Shown: positions 9,570 to 17,394, counted from the first letter of the stretch. The stretch: DNA of 64,000 bases from an uncultured Eubacteriales bacterium (GCA_900545175.1 UQYF01000009.1:14070-78069); one strand, 5' to 3'. Numbers and translations are program-made. The notes: generated by a model not told the origin, from the sequence alone.

Positions 9570-10094
9570 ATGAAAAAAAGTGTTAAGAAAGAGATATTCG
9601 GATATCTTAAGATAATTGTTGCAGGGGTGATTATTGCAATCCTGCTAAATAAATTTGTTATCATAAATGCGGACATTACGTCTGAGTCGATGAGCACCAC
9701 TTTTGAGAAGGGTGATAAGCTTATCGGTCTTAGGCTCAGCTATATATTTTCCAAGCCGGAGAGAGGCGATGTTATTATATTTGAGTATCCGGATGATGGA
9801 GAGAAGCTTCTTATAAAGAGAGTCATAGGACTTCCGGGGGAGATGGTCATAATAAAGGATGGACTTGTATATATCAACGGCAGTGAGGTGCCGCTTGAGG
9901 AACCTTACGTCCATGACGTGAGCAGGCAGGATTTCGGACCTTATCTAATTCCGGCAGACTGCTATTTCGTGCTGGGGGACAACAGGGATAATTCTAAGGA
10001 TTCAAGATACTGGAAGAATACCTACGTCACGAAGAAGCAGATAATTGCCAAGGCATTGTTCAGATATAATAATGGATTTAAGATTATAGAATAG
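9570..10094 (+). CDS. lepB: Signal peptidase I
   Basis: The 174-residue membrane protease cleaves signal peptides outside the cytoplasmic membrane. One N-terminal transmembrane helix (residues ~13-32) is followed by the serine nucleophile in SESMSTTF and the general-base Lys in LLIKRVIGLPGE. The conserved GDNRDNSKDSR box follows. The length fits Gram-positive type enzymes with one anchor. I chose ATG 9570 with an upstream GGAGATTGAG. It stands alone between a long hairpin and a strong terminator. Confidence 0.93.
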   Translation: MKKSVKKEIFGYLKIIVAGVIIAILLNKFVIINADITSESMSTTFEKGDKLIGLRLSYIFSKPERGDVIIFEYPDDGEKLLIKRVIGLPGEMVIIKDGLVYINGSEVPLEEPYVHDVSRQDFGPYLIPADCYFVLGDNRDNSKDSRYWKNTYVTKKQIIAKALFRYNNGFKIIE

Positions 10095-10110
10095 CTTATA
10101 CTTTTTGTTT

Positions 10111-10149
10111 AGACCTGACACGTTTTACGTTCCAGGTCTTTTGCTTTTT
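10111..10149 (+). terminator. Rho-independent terminator after lepB
   Basis: AGACCTG and CAGGTCT form a 7-bp stem with a further ACG/CGT inside the loop, followed by TTTTGCTTTTT. Confidence 0.8.
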
Positions 10150-10310
10150 AAGTTCTTTTCAGGGTAATATATGATGCCAAATCAGCTTTCGTGTCAAAAG
10201 TATCCCATTCATGACGGGAGCATTGTTTTTTGCCGGTCATCGGATATAATTTTATTGACACCTGAATCATAGATATGTGTATGTATATAACAAGAAAGGA
10301 ATGAGTCGAA

Positions 10311-10682
10311 ATGAAAATAAATAATCAAAATAAGAAGAGGTATATGCTGCTCCTTTTTGCAATGATAGTCATGTTGCTTGTATTTAAGATAATATATATC
10401 AGACGTGAATATATTGATTTGAATACGGATTATAGTGTTTACGTTGTTATGTTTATGCCTTTTGCAATCTTCTATGCACTAAAATATATGGACAATATAA
10501 CAAGTGTGCCTGCATTGAACTGGATCTGTACCGTTCCTATGAGTATGTATCTTTATCAGAGCAGGTATCTTCGTTTCAAACAGCTTGTCATGAAGAATGG
10601 CAGAAGATTTTACATATCATCAAGAAATGTGACAGAGGTAAAAAACAGATTTAAGAAATTTAATGAGGAAAGACATGATTAA
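10311..10682 (+). CDS. Small membrane protein of unknown function
   Basis: The 123-residue protein has two hydrophobic segments (residues ~11-30 and ~43-60) and a basic C-terminal half rich in Arg and Lys. I do not recognise a family. The stop overlaps the start of the following kinase gene by 8 bases, so the two are one operon. A TTGACA lies at 10255-10260. The base composition is clearly more AT-rich than in the neighbouring housekeeping genes, as in the kinase. It may be an accessory of that sensor system, which is inference from position. Confidence 0.55.
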   Translation: MKINNQNKKRYMLLLFAMIVMLLVFKIIYIRREYIDLNTDYSVYVVMFMPFAIFYALKYMDNITSVPALNWICTVPMSMYLYQSRYLRFKQLVMKNGRRFYISSRNVTEVKNRFKKFNEERHD

Positions 10683-11525
10683 GAAATACTTAAATATATT
10701 ATTTTATATGTTTTCATTTATATTTATATATTATCTGCTTGTTTCTGGTACAAATTATGAGATTTTACCAAGCTTATTGATTATGATAATTATCTTTATA
10801 GACATTGTGATGTATGTTGCTGATGAATATGAAAGCAGTATTATAACAGAAAGACAAAAATCAGCGGTGTATTTAAAAGATTTGGAAAATCAAAGGGAGA
10901 ATGTTGAAGCAATAGAACAAAGAAACTTAGAAACAGAAAGACGAAATCATGATTTAAAAAAGAATGTAAGACTTATCAAGGACTTAATAGAAAATAACCG
11001 GTACGATGAAGCCAGGGAATATGTATGTAAACTGGAAGAAAAATGCAGCACATATTTTTCGTACCGGTTGTATTCTAAGCATTCTGTGATAAACTCTCTT
11101 TTGAATTCCAAGCTTGAGTTCTGTCAGTCAAATGGCATTGATGTCAAATGCTTTGTCTGTGGAAAATAGATGGTGTCGATGATGTTGAATTGTATTGCCT
11201 GTTGGTAAATTTATTGGATAATGCGATTGCGGCGGCACTGTTGAGTGAAAAACCTTATATAAGTATATTTATTAACTGTTCCGATACAGAGATTTATGGA
11301 GAATTTATTAATACCATAAAAACTACAAAATGTTCTGACTTTGAAGATTTGATACCTGAAAATAATAAAGACGGACATGGATATGGTTTGCTGAATATAC
11401 ATGAAATAGTCAAAAAAAATAATGGCAAGATTGATTTCTTACTGCTTGATTCTGATAAGGTAAAAGTTACCTTTAGGATAAAGAAATTGATGACAAAAAG
11501 CAGACGAATATGGCAGGATTGTTGA
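10675..11525 (+). pseudogene. AgrC-like GHKL sensor kinase, interrupted by a frameshift
   Basis: The first part, from ATG 10675 (GAGGAAAG site), has two transmembrane helices, a coiled coil and the H-box RNHDLKKN. It stops at TAG 11167. One base earlier in phase the protein continues with DGVDDVELYCLLVNLLDNAIAAAL (N-box) and HGYGLLNIHEIVKKNNG (G-box) to 11525. The break lies at an A-run (GGAAAATAG). One extra A there would restore a single kinase of ~284 residues. No LytTR response regulator is next to it. It could be a real inactivating mutation, a sequencing error, or less likely a programmed shift. Confidence 0.75.
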
Positions 11526-11591
11526 AAAATCATTTCTTGGAACTATACTGAAACAAAATATTACCTGCATATTAAAAAAACAAAAAATATA

Positions 11592-11620
11592 TTGACATTA
11601 TAAAGAAGGTGTGTTAATAT
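11592..11620 (+). promoter_or_regulatory. Sigma-A promoter of the infC-rpmI-rplT operon
   Basis: TTGACA (11592-11597), 17-bp spacer, TAATAT (11615-11620). It opens a ~170-nt leader before infC. Confidence 0.85.
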
Positions 11621-11626
11621 ACCACT

Positions 11627-11768
11627 GTTGTGAAAATAAAGAAGAGTATCCGCTCTCACCTCAGCACATATATGTGACTCGGGTTAATATTCCAAGCTTT
11701 GACGGGCTGCTGACTGGTGTGCCCTTAAGCGTTGAGTATGCGGATGGTTTTCTATCTGCATTTTTTTT
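11627..11768 (+). promoter_or_regulatory. infC leader with transcription attenuator (L20-leader-like)
   Basis: TGCGGAT (11739-11745) and ATCTGCA (11754-11760) form a hairpin followed by eight T (11761-11768), a rho-independent terminator ahead of the gene. ATCCGC at 11648-11653 is complementary to the terminator's 5' arm GCGGAT (11740-11745), giving a possible antiterminator. In Bacillus the equivalent leader is controlled by ribosomal protein L20. The position matches that system; L20 binding here is inference. Confidence 0.75.
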
Positions 11769-11795
11769 GCGAAAATATGATGGAGGTGCACTACA

Positions 11796-12302
11796 ATTAG
11801 CGACTTAATGATTAACGAACAGATCAGAGACAGAGAAGTACGTCTGATTGGTGAAAATGGCGAACTTATTGGCATCATGTCTGCCAAAGAAGCATATAAG
11901 CTGGCTCAGGAGGCAGAGCTTGATCTTGTAAAGATAGCTCCTACAGCAAAGCCGCCGGTATGTAAGATTATCGATTATGGCAAGTATAAGTATGAGCTTG
12001 CAAGAAAAGAGAAGGAAGCCAAGAAGAAGCAGAAGGTTATCGAGATTAAGGAGGTTCGTTTATCTCCGAACATCGAGGATAATGATCTTAACACCAAGGT
12101 TAGTGCAGCCAAGAAGTTCTTAGAGAAGGGCAATAAGGTTAAAGTAACCTTAAGGTTCAGAGGTCGTGAGATGGCTCATATGGCAAGCAGCAAGCATATT
12201 CTTGATGACTTCGCTAAGATGCTTGAGGAAGTAGCAGTTGTTGAGAAACCCGCCAAGGTAGAAGGCAGAAGCATGACACTGGTTTTAGCACAGAAGCGCT
12301 AG
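11796..12302 (+). CDS. infC: Translation initiation factor IF-3, probable AUU start
   Basis: The 168-residue factor binds the 30S subunit and checks start codon fidelity. It shows MINEQIRDREVRLIGENGE at the N-terminus, a lysine-rich linker and the C-terminal domain with LRFRGREMAH. The only good Shine-Dalgarno, GGAGGTG at 11782-11788, is 9 bases before ATT 11796. It lies 21 bases before the first ATG (11808), which is too far. The ATT is in frame, so initiation at AUU is most likely. A rare start codon on infC is known in Escherichia coli and Bacillus as a self-control device. First gene of infC-rpmI-rplT. Confidence 0.93.
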   Translation: MSDLMINEQIRDREVRLIGENGELIGIMSAKEAYKLAQEAELDLVKIAPTAKPPVCKIIDYGKYKYELARKEKEAKKKQKVIEIKEVRLSPNIEDNDLNTKVSAAKKFLEKGNKVKVTLRFRGREMAHMASSKHILDDFAKMLEEVAVVEKPAKVEGRSMTLVLAQKR

Positions 12303-12330
12303 AATACAATATTTAAGGAGGATTTACATC

Positions 12331-12528
12331 ATGCCAAAAATAAAGACAAGTAGGGCAGCAGCAAAGCGTTTTAAGAAGACAGGTTCAGGACAGTTAAAGA
12401 GAATGAAGGCTTACAAGAGCCATATCCTTACTAAGAAGAGCACAAAGAGAAAGAGAAATCTCAGAAAGGCTACTTTAGTTGACCAGACAAATCTTAAGGC
12501 AATGAAGAAGATTTTACCATACCTCTAA
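12331..12528 (+). CDS. rpmI: 50S ribosomal protein L35
   Basis: The 65-residue basic protein starts MPKIKTSRAAAKRFKKTGSG and ends with the KAMKKILPYL motif of L35. An AAGGAGG site precedes the ATG. It lies 28 bases after infC and 99 bases before rplT, in the standard order. Confidence 0.97.
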   Translation: MPKIKTSRAAAKRFKKTGSGQLKRMKAYKSHILTKKSTKRKRNLRKATLVDQTNLKAMKKILPYL

Positions 12529-12540
12529 GATAGAGTCGTA

Positions 12541-12589
12541 CTCGGTAAAGCTTTATAAGATATGACGGTGCATTGCCGAGATGGTCGGC
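12541..12589 (+). promoter_or_regulatory. Mutually exclusive hairpins between rpmI and rplT
   Basis: CTCGGTA (12541-12547) can pair with TGCCGAG (12574-12580). GCCGA (12575-12579) can instead pair with TCGGC (12585-12589). The two share the same bases, so only one forms at a time. This could be an RNA processing or protein-binding site before rplT. Confidence 0.35.
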
Positions 12590-12627
12590 ACGTGCTTAGA
12601 ATAGAAATTTAGGAGGAATAATTCAAA

Positions 12628-12984
12628 ATGGCAAGAATTAAAGGCGGTTTAAACGCAAAGAAGAAGCACAATAGAGTATTAAAGTTAGCTAAGGGTTATA
12701 GAGGAGCTAGATCTAAGCAGTACAGAGTTGCTAAGCAGTCTGTTATGAGAGCTCTTACAACAGCTTACGCTGGTAGAAAGCAGAAGAAGAGACAGTTCAG
12801 ACAGTTATGGATCGCAAGAATCAATGCTGCAGCAAGAATGAACGGTCTTTCATACAGCAAGTTCATGTTCGGTCTTAAGAACGCAGGTGTTACAATGAAC
12901 AGAAAGATGTTAGCTGAGTTAGCTGTTAACGATGCAGCTGCATTCACACAGTTAGCAGAGGTTGCTAAGGCTAACCTTAAGTAA
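12628..12984 (+). CDS. rplT: 50S ribosomal protein L20
   Basis: The 118-residue protein starts MARIKGGLNAKKKHNRVLKL and contains GYRGARSKQYRVAKQ. The globular C-terminal half has RINAAARMNGLSYSKFM. L20 is needed early in 50S assembly and in Bacillus represses its own operon through the infC leader. A TTAGGAGGAA site precedes the ATG. Codon use is strongly biased, as expected for a highly expressed gene. Confidence 0.97.
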   Translation: MARIKGGLNAKKKHNRVLKLAKGYRGARSKQYRVAKQSVMRALTTAYAGRKQKKRQFRQLWIARINAAARMNGLSYSKFMFGLKNAGVTMNRKMLAELAVNDAAAFTQLAEVAKANLK

Positions 12985-13035
12985 GATTTGTGATATTGGC
13001 TTTTAAGGTCTGATATACAGATAGAATTGGATTAG

Positions 13036-13069
13036 AATAGCTGTAAGATGTTCACATTTTACAGCTATT
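13036..13069 (+). terminator. Hairpin after rplT
   Basis: AATAGCTGTAA (13036-13046) and TTACAGCTATT (13059-13069) pair perfectly over 11 bp. The following T-run is short, so termination strength is uncertain. Confidence 0.6.
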
Positions 13070-13111
13070 TGAAAAAATTCCAAAAAAATATACATTTTAT
13101 TAAATTTCCTC

Positions 13112-13140
13112 TTGCAAAATTTGGAAGATGGTTGTATAAT
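13112..13140 (+). promoter_or_regulatory. Promoter of tRNA-Asn
   Basis: TTGCAA (13112-13117), 17-bp spacer, perfect TATAAT (13135-13140). Confidence 0.75.
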
Positions 13141-13186
13141 AAATTTTGTTCCAAGGAAATAAGAAATGGAACTGATAATTGGATAT

Positions 13187-13258
13187 TCCTCGATAGCTCA
13201 ATGGTAGAGCACACGGCTGTTAACCGTGGGGTTGTAGGTTCGAGCCCTACTCGGGGAG
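13187..13258 (+). tRNA. tRNA-Asn (GTT)
   Basis: A 72-nt cloverleaf. Acceptor TCCTCGA/TCGGGGA has one G-U pair. The anticodon loop CTGTTAA gives GTT, and the T loop is GGTTCGAGCCC. CCA is not encoded. Confidence 0.95.
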
Positions 13259-13270
13259 CTTTTAAGAAGA

Positions 13271-13297
13271 ACAGAGCATGATATATGCTCTGTTTTT
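13271..13297 (+). terminator. Terminator after tRNA-Asn
   Basis: ACAGAGCAT and ATGCTCTGT form a 9-bp stem with a 5-base loop, followed by TTTTT. Confidence 0.85.
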
Positions 13298-13342
13298 AAC
13301 TTTATAGGAAAGGTCGCCATTAGCGGTTCTTCCTATAAATTT

Positions 13343-13367
13343 AAAAAGCCCGCCATAAAGCGGGCTT
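13343..13367 (-). terminator. Terminator of the cNMP-binding/HEAT gene pair
   Basis: AAGCCCGC/GCGGGCTT form an 8-bp perfect stem. On the minus strand it is followed by TTTTTAA, so it serves the leftward genes. Confidence 0.8.
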
Positions 13368-13394
13368 AAACTGTCTTTACACATTACAGTCATG

Positions 13395-15449
13395 TTACAT
13401 ATGAAGAAAATCCCTGAAATCTAAAAGTTCTTTAGGTGTATCAATTCCTTTTTTGTCAAGCTGTGAGATAACAAGCTCAAGATGCTTTTCCTTGGTCGCT
13501 AATATCTTGTTCTCGCCGGAGAATAAGTCTTTCACCATAGGATTTGTCATAAGATGTTCACGTATTTCCTTTGAGAATGGACAATACAGTGCAAGTATAC
13601 GCCTTGCAACCTTGTTAAGCCTGAATGAACCGGCAGTCTCGTATAGGAGCCATGTCTCGTAGTCGCGTACGAACACTTCACGGTAATTGTTGCGGCATGA
13701 TTTGAGAGTGGCTTTGATTTTATCCTTTACTGCTTCCGGAAGTTCGCGGTTCTTCTTGTAAAATTGTATGTAGTCACAATATTCGGAGGTTAAGGATGGC
13801 TCTGAAATGTTATTCCAATATACACCCTGTGACCTTTTACACATTTCCCATCTAAAACGACCTGTGAGGCATGTGAGAACATTGGATATATTGATGGTTG
13901 GAAAGATAGGAAGTATAAATCGGGCAGGAGTGTCTTTTTTTCTTCCTTCAATTTCCTGCCACATAAGCCCATCATTACCTACTATAGGCATAAGTATAAT
14001 GTTTGGCAGAACTTCCGACATTATAAATTCGCGGTCAATTTCACAGGCTTTATTCTGGTATGTGATTTCACGGTAAAAAGCAGAATAGTCCTTTTTTCGT
14101 ATAGCATCTATCGCTGAAACGATTTTATCTGCAGTTGTAATAAACGAACTAAAGGTTCTTGTAATACCATTATCTGTTAGTACGGGACAGAAATGGCTGC
14201 TTCGACCATATACAACGCGGTTGGCAGAAGTGAACATGTTCTCAATTTCAAAACGGATTTTTGCATCATTGTCATGAAGAGCAGCTTCGGCTTCCTCGGC
14301 GGAAATCTTTCCTGTACGCTTATTTGTGTTGATTGTCTCGGAATAGTCCGTATCCATATTGTTCTTAGACGGTTCCTTGTCGCCCCAGAGAATTTCGCGA
14401 AGCCATGAATAAATAGTATAGACTCCTTTGCCGTTACATTCCTTTTCAACAATTAAGGAGAGACGGTATAAGTCAAGCGCATTTTCCCTTGAGAGAAGAT
14501 TCTCATCCATATAGCCGAAGTTGAGGAACATTGAAACTATAGGAGAAGCGGTGAGGCTGTTGGCGGCTTTCATGAACACATGATAGTAGATTTTGTAAAA
14601 CTCTTTTGCTATATCTCGGCGAAGCTGTCTTGATTCATCCGATGGCGAGGTCTGCTGTGATGGAATTCGGTAGCTTTCAATAAGCTGAGTGAAATACTCC
14701 GCTTCATCCGGTTCAAGCTCCGCATAGGCAATAAGCCGTGGGAGCGAATTGGTGAGCTGTGACCATGCAAAATCTTCATCAAAATCATCCTCTGTCGCAA
14801 AAAGGGCTTCCGGAGTATCTTCAATAGCCATGATGTATTCTTCCTCCGGCTCTGATTCAACATAGTCGAGATTGATTTCAAGCCGGTCAGCCATCTGTGT
14901 GCACGCATCGTTGATGGTTGACAAAAAACGTGTTCCGTCATATATTGCACCTATTGCTATGGAGAGGTTGGATTTATAATAGTCTATAGCAATCTTGTTG
15001 GATATGGATGATAGTGCATTAAATTTATCCAGTTCCCATCGTGGAATACGTGAATCAGGTCGATAATCTTCGTCAATTTCCCTACATTTAAAAGTAAGCT
15101 CGAGATATGTCTTGATAAGGTCAGCGATATGGCGTGTCTGCATTATGACAAATATGCTGACATTATCAGCCTGGTCACTAAGTACTTTGCTGATATCCGA
15201 AGAGGAAGAGACTGTGTATCTCTTTACAACGGTCTCTTCCTCTGCGAAATAATTGTATATGTACATTCCGTAATAGCAATCAGTTAAACCTGCTGTGGAA
15301 CCGGGACCAAGATAATATGTACCATAGGTTGTCATGCACTTTATTTTTCCCTTGAGCAGGATGTAAATTGCATTGGCATCATCACCGCGGGTAGTGAGAC
15401 GTTCGCCTGCAGCGTATGTCATAACGCTGCCTGATATATTGTTATCCAT
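13395..15449 (-). CDS. Large protein with N-terminal cyclic-nucleotide-binding-like domain
   Basis: The protein has 684 residues. Residues ~5-120 look like a cNMP-binding beta-roll (YAAGERLTTRGDDANAIYILLKGKIKCMTTYG). The remaining ~550 residues are mainly helical and match no family I recognise. An acidic stretch near residue 210-245 is notable. There is no signal peptide or transmembrane helix. GGGGAT lies before the ATG. It follows the HEAT-repeat gene by 23 bases in the same direction and the pair ends at a shared terminator. It may be a scaffold or sensor, but no function can be assigned. Confidence 0.7.
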   Translation of the reverse strand: MDNNISGSVMTYAAGERLTTRGDDANAIYILLKGKIKCMTTYGTYYLGPGSTAGLTDCYYGMYIYNYFAEEETVVKRYTVSSSSDISKVLSDQADNVSIFVIMQTRHIADLIKTYLELTFKCREIDEDYRPDSRIPRWELDKFNALSSISNKIAIDYYKSNLSIAIGAIYDGTRFLSTINDACTQMADRLEINLDYVESEPEEEYIMAIEDTPEALFATEDDFDEDFAWSQLTNSLPRLIAYAELEPDEAEYFTQLIESYRIPSQQTSPSDESRQLRRDIAKEFYKIYYHVFMKAANSLTASPIVSMFLNFGYMDENLLSRENALDLYRLSLIVEKECNGKGVYTIYSWLREILWGDKEPSKNNMDTDYSETINTNKRTGKISAEEAEAALHDNDAKIRFEIENMFTSANRVVYGRSSHFCPVLTDNGITRTFSSFITTADKIVSAIDAIRKKDYSAFYREITYQNKACEIDREFIMSEVLPNIILMPIVGNDGLMWQEIEGRKKDTPARFILPIFPTINISNVLTCLTGRFRWEMCKRSQGVYWNNISEPSLTSEYCDYIQFYKKNRELPEAVKDKIKATLKSCRNNYREVFVRDYETWLLYETAGSFRLNKVARRILALYCPFSKEIREHLMTNPMVKDLFSGENKILATKEKHLELVISQLDKKGIDTPKELLDFRDFLHM

Positions 15450-15472
15450 ATTAAATCCCCATTCTTAAAAGC

Positions 15473-15808
15473 CTATGCACGGCTGCTTATCCTAGAAAGT
15501 GTCTTGTGGACTTCGGCCTTGAGCTTATCGTTGGTTGTTGTGTTGTACATAATCTGAAGTCTTGCCTTGATGTGGTCTGTTCCAATCTCGCCGAGTGCGT
15601 CAACTGCAGCGAATACAACTTCCTCGTCAAGTGACTCTAAGAGCATGATTACAAGGTTACGTGAATCATCATTAGCATAATGCTTACATGCTTCACAGAT
15701 AGCAAGCTGATCCTCAATGGTTGACCATAAATACTTCTTGCGTATGGTTTCTGATTTCTTCTTTTTAAGTAATGATAAATACTTTTTGGTTAATGCTTCA
15801 TCTGCCAT
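15473..15808 (-). CDS. Small HEAT-repeat protein
   Basis: The 111-residue helical protein has HEAT-like repeats, for example RNLVIMLLESLDEEVVFAAVDALGEIG. Such repeats usually mediate protein contacts. I chose ATG 15808 with an AAGAAGG site upstream; the in-frame ATG at 15832 has no ribosome site. It is the first gene of a two-gene unit with the cNMP-binding protein and has its own promoter. No enzymatic motif is visible. Confidence 0.75.
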   Translation of the reverse strand: MADEALTKKYLSLLKKKKSETIRKKYLWSTIEDQLAICEACKHYANDDSRNLVIMLLESLDEEVVFAAVDALGEIGTDHIKARLQIMYNTTTNDKLKAEVHKTLSRISSRA

Positions 15809-15833
15809 AATAAAATACCTTCTTTCTTTCATT

Positions 15834-15859
15834 ACCAGCTGTCAGAAAAAACAGCTGGT
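15834..15859 (-). promoter_or_regulatory. Perfect 9-bp hairpin in the 5' leader of the HEAT gene
   Basis: ACCAGCTGT (15834-15842) and ACAGCTGGT (15851-15859) flank an 8-base loop between promoter and ribosome site. It could be an operator or leader structure. Confidence 0.4.
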
Positions 15860-15870
15860 TTACATTGAAT

Positions 15871-15899
15871 AGTGTAGTATATTCTGCGCATAATGTCAA
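15871..15899 (-). promoter_or_regulatory. Promoter of the HEAT/cNMP-binding unit
   Basis: On the minus strand: TTGACA (15899-15894), 17-bp spacer, TACACT (15876-15871). Confidence 0.7.
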
Positions 15900-15910
15900 T
15901 AAAATTTAGG

Positions 15911-15938
15911 TTGTTATGATGGAAGAATTGTGTATAAT
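15911..15938 (+). promoter_or_regulatory. Promoter of the Mrr-like membrane protein gene
   Basis: TTGTTA (15911-15916), 16-bp spacer, perfect TATAAT (15933-15938). Its position rules out the in-frame ATG at 15916 as the start. Confidence 0.6.
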
Positions 15939-15981
15939 AAGGATAGAAAATAATGGTTGTGCCAAAAGAAAGGAACACAAT

Positions 15982-16455
15982 ATGATAATACATGACAAGA
16001 ATAATTATGTTGATATGATGTACAAGATTTTAGAAGCTTTAGGATATCAGGACTTGAAGAAAAACAGTGATGAGAGCGTTGTGAATATTTTAGCTAAGAA
16101 AGATGGAAAAATATATGCGTTTGCATGCCGCTATGATATAGATGCGATAAGTGGTCCTGCTATGGAAGAATTTGTGGAAGCCGTGAAAAAGCCGGGCATT
16201 GATGTAGCTGTATTTATGACGAACAGTTCTTTTTCATCGGCCGCAAAAAAAGCAGGCGAGGCAGCAGGCATCGAATTGTGGGACAGAAACTATATAGACA
16301 GAATGGCTATAGGAGTTGATGTGGAGCTTGAAAAGCCGGTGATTAAAAAAAGCAGCAGCAATAAAACTTACATTGTTTTGATTGCAGCAGTTGTAATTGT
16401 GCTTGTAGTGGCACTTTTAGTGTATTTTGCCATTCCGATGCTGACATCACGCTAG
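15982..16455 (+). CDS. Mrr-like restriction-endonuclease fold protein with C-terminal membrane anchor
   Basis: The 157-residue protein has residues ~1-110 resembling the Mrr catalytic fold (DESVVNILAKKDGKIYAFACRYD, then GIDVAVFMTNSSFSSAAKKAGE and IELWDRNYI). It ends in one strong transmembrane helix (IVLIAAVVIVLVVALLVYFA). The Q-x-K catalytic strand of true Mrr enzymes reads AFACRYD, so catalysis is doubtful. ATG 15982 has AGAAAGGA upstream. It is a single gene and its function is unknown. Confidence 0.7.
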   Translation: MIIHDKNNYVDMMYKILEALGYQDLKKNSDESVVNILAKKDGKIYAFACRYDIDAISGPAMEEFVEAVKKPGIDVAVFMTNSSFSSAAKKAGEAAGIELWDRNYIDRMAIGVDVELEKPVIKKSSSNKTYIVLIAAVVIVLVVALLVYFAIPMLTSR

Positions 16456-16596
16456 AACTGTAGATATAAGAAAACAGCCGCATTATAAAAAAAGCAATTT
16501 ATCGTGTTATCGTGTGCTTTCTAGATGCGGGTGCAGCTATGAATGTTCACATGTTTTGGATGTTAAATGAATCATTATAATTAAGAACCAAAAAAG

Positions 16597-16640
16597 ATTC
16601 AGAGATGGCAGATGGCATTCTGCCTGTTTCTGAATTTTTT
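16597..16640 (+). terminator. Rho-independent terminator downstream of the Mrr-like gene
   Basis: ATTCAGA (16597-16603)/TCTGAAT (16629-16635) enclose an inner GGCAG/CTGCC stem and are followed by six T. It lies ~140 bases after the stop. The intervening 16456-16596 shows no gene. Confidence 0.75.
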
Positions 16641-16682
16641 GATTTTATAATATTGATTAAAAAACTATTAAAAAGATGTTGA

Positions 16683-16743
16683 GGTCAAAAGGTCAAAAAT
16701 CCTAACGCAGGCAAGCTTGCATTGGACTTTTGACCTTTTGACC
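16683..16743. repeat. Long inverted repeat with tandem GGTCAAAA units
   Basis: Arms 16683-16702 and 16724-16743 match 19 of 20 bases. Each arm holds two copies of GGTCAAAA. The loop contains the palindrome GCAAGCTTGC, and GGCAAGCTTG recurs at 16797-16806. There is no T-run and no coding potential. It may be a mobile palindrome or a protein-binding site. Confidence 0.6.
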
Positions 16744-16779
16744 CTGATATCTTAAAAATTGTATATGGCAGGTTATGCC

Positions 16780-16814
16780 ATGCACATTATAGCTAAGGCA
16801 AGCTTGATGTGCAT
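16780..16814 (-). terminator. Possible terminator of the leftward hypothetical gene
   Basis: ATGCACAT (16780-16787) and ATGTGCAT (16807-16814) pair just beyond the stop of the minus-strand gene. No clear T-run follows. Confidence 0.35.
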
Positions 16815-16820
16815 TGATTT

Positions 16821-17204
16821 TTATTTATCAAGGCGCATATCCGACTGGATGCGCTTTTTATACTTTTCAGGCTCCTTTGCCATCAGTGCCATAGCTTCAA
16901 AGGCAAAGAGAACCATTGCTTCTTTGCAGCATGAAGCGTCATTTTTGCCTGTGTCGTGCAGAAGATTGTAATTAGCCATCTGCCATACAAAAAGGTCAAC
17001 TATCGAATAATTTTCAATGGTGTATCTGCACAGCAGGTCGTGATGGTCGATGTAGTACAATAGTTCGTCATAGATATTTTCATTTTCCATAACCAGTGAC
17101 CAAAATGAATTGAACCAGGCATCACTGTTTCCTACAAGGTATGAGAGTTCCTTTACTGCCTCCATAAGCTTGAGTTTTCTAGCATCATAGATAATATTTG
17201 CCAT
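16821..17204 (-). CDS. Conserved-looking hypothetical cytoplasmic protein
   Basis: The 127-residue helical protein begins MANIIYDARKLKLMEAVKEL and ends in a basic tail. A GAGGA ribosome site precedes the ATG. There are no transmembrane segments and no motif I recognise. It is a single gene between a long inverted repeat and tRNA-Leu. The reading frame and ribosome site support a real gene; the function is unknown. Confidence 0.6.
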   Translation of the reverse strand: MANIIYDARKLKLMEAVKELSYLVGNSDAWFNSFWSLVMENENIYDELLYYIDHHDLLCRYTIENYSIVDLFVWQMANYNLLHDTGKNDASCCKEAMVLFAFEAMALMAKEPEKYKKRIQSDMRLDK

Positions 17205-17394
17205 AATAGTCCTCGATTCTGAGCGGATTATGAGTTGTGTTTTTTCATAGCTGTGAAAACTATTTGTTTGCGCTCTGAAGCAAATAGTGGTCAGGAAAAT
17301 TATAGCACAAATGAAAAAAATATTATGTTTTTTTTCAGGAAATCATGAACGGAATGAAAAAGCGAGAGTTATATGGTGTAGGAGGTAGAATGAC

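Noticed and set aside
10663..11169. Programmed frameshift in the kinase gene
   Set aside because: GGAAAATAG is not a canonical slippery heptamer and no downstream stimulator is obvious; a simple one-base deletion or error is more likely.
13048..13281. Open frame spanning the tRNA-Asn gene
   Set aside because: It runs through the rplT hairpin, a tRNA promoter and the tRNA, so it cannot be a real protein gene.
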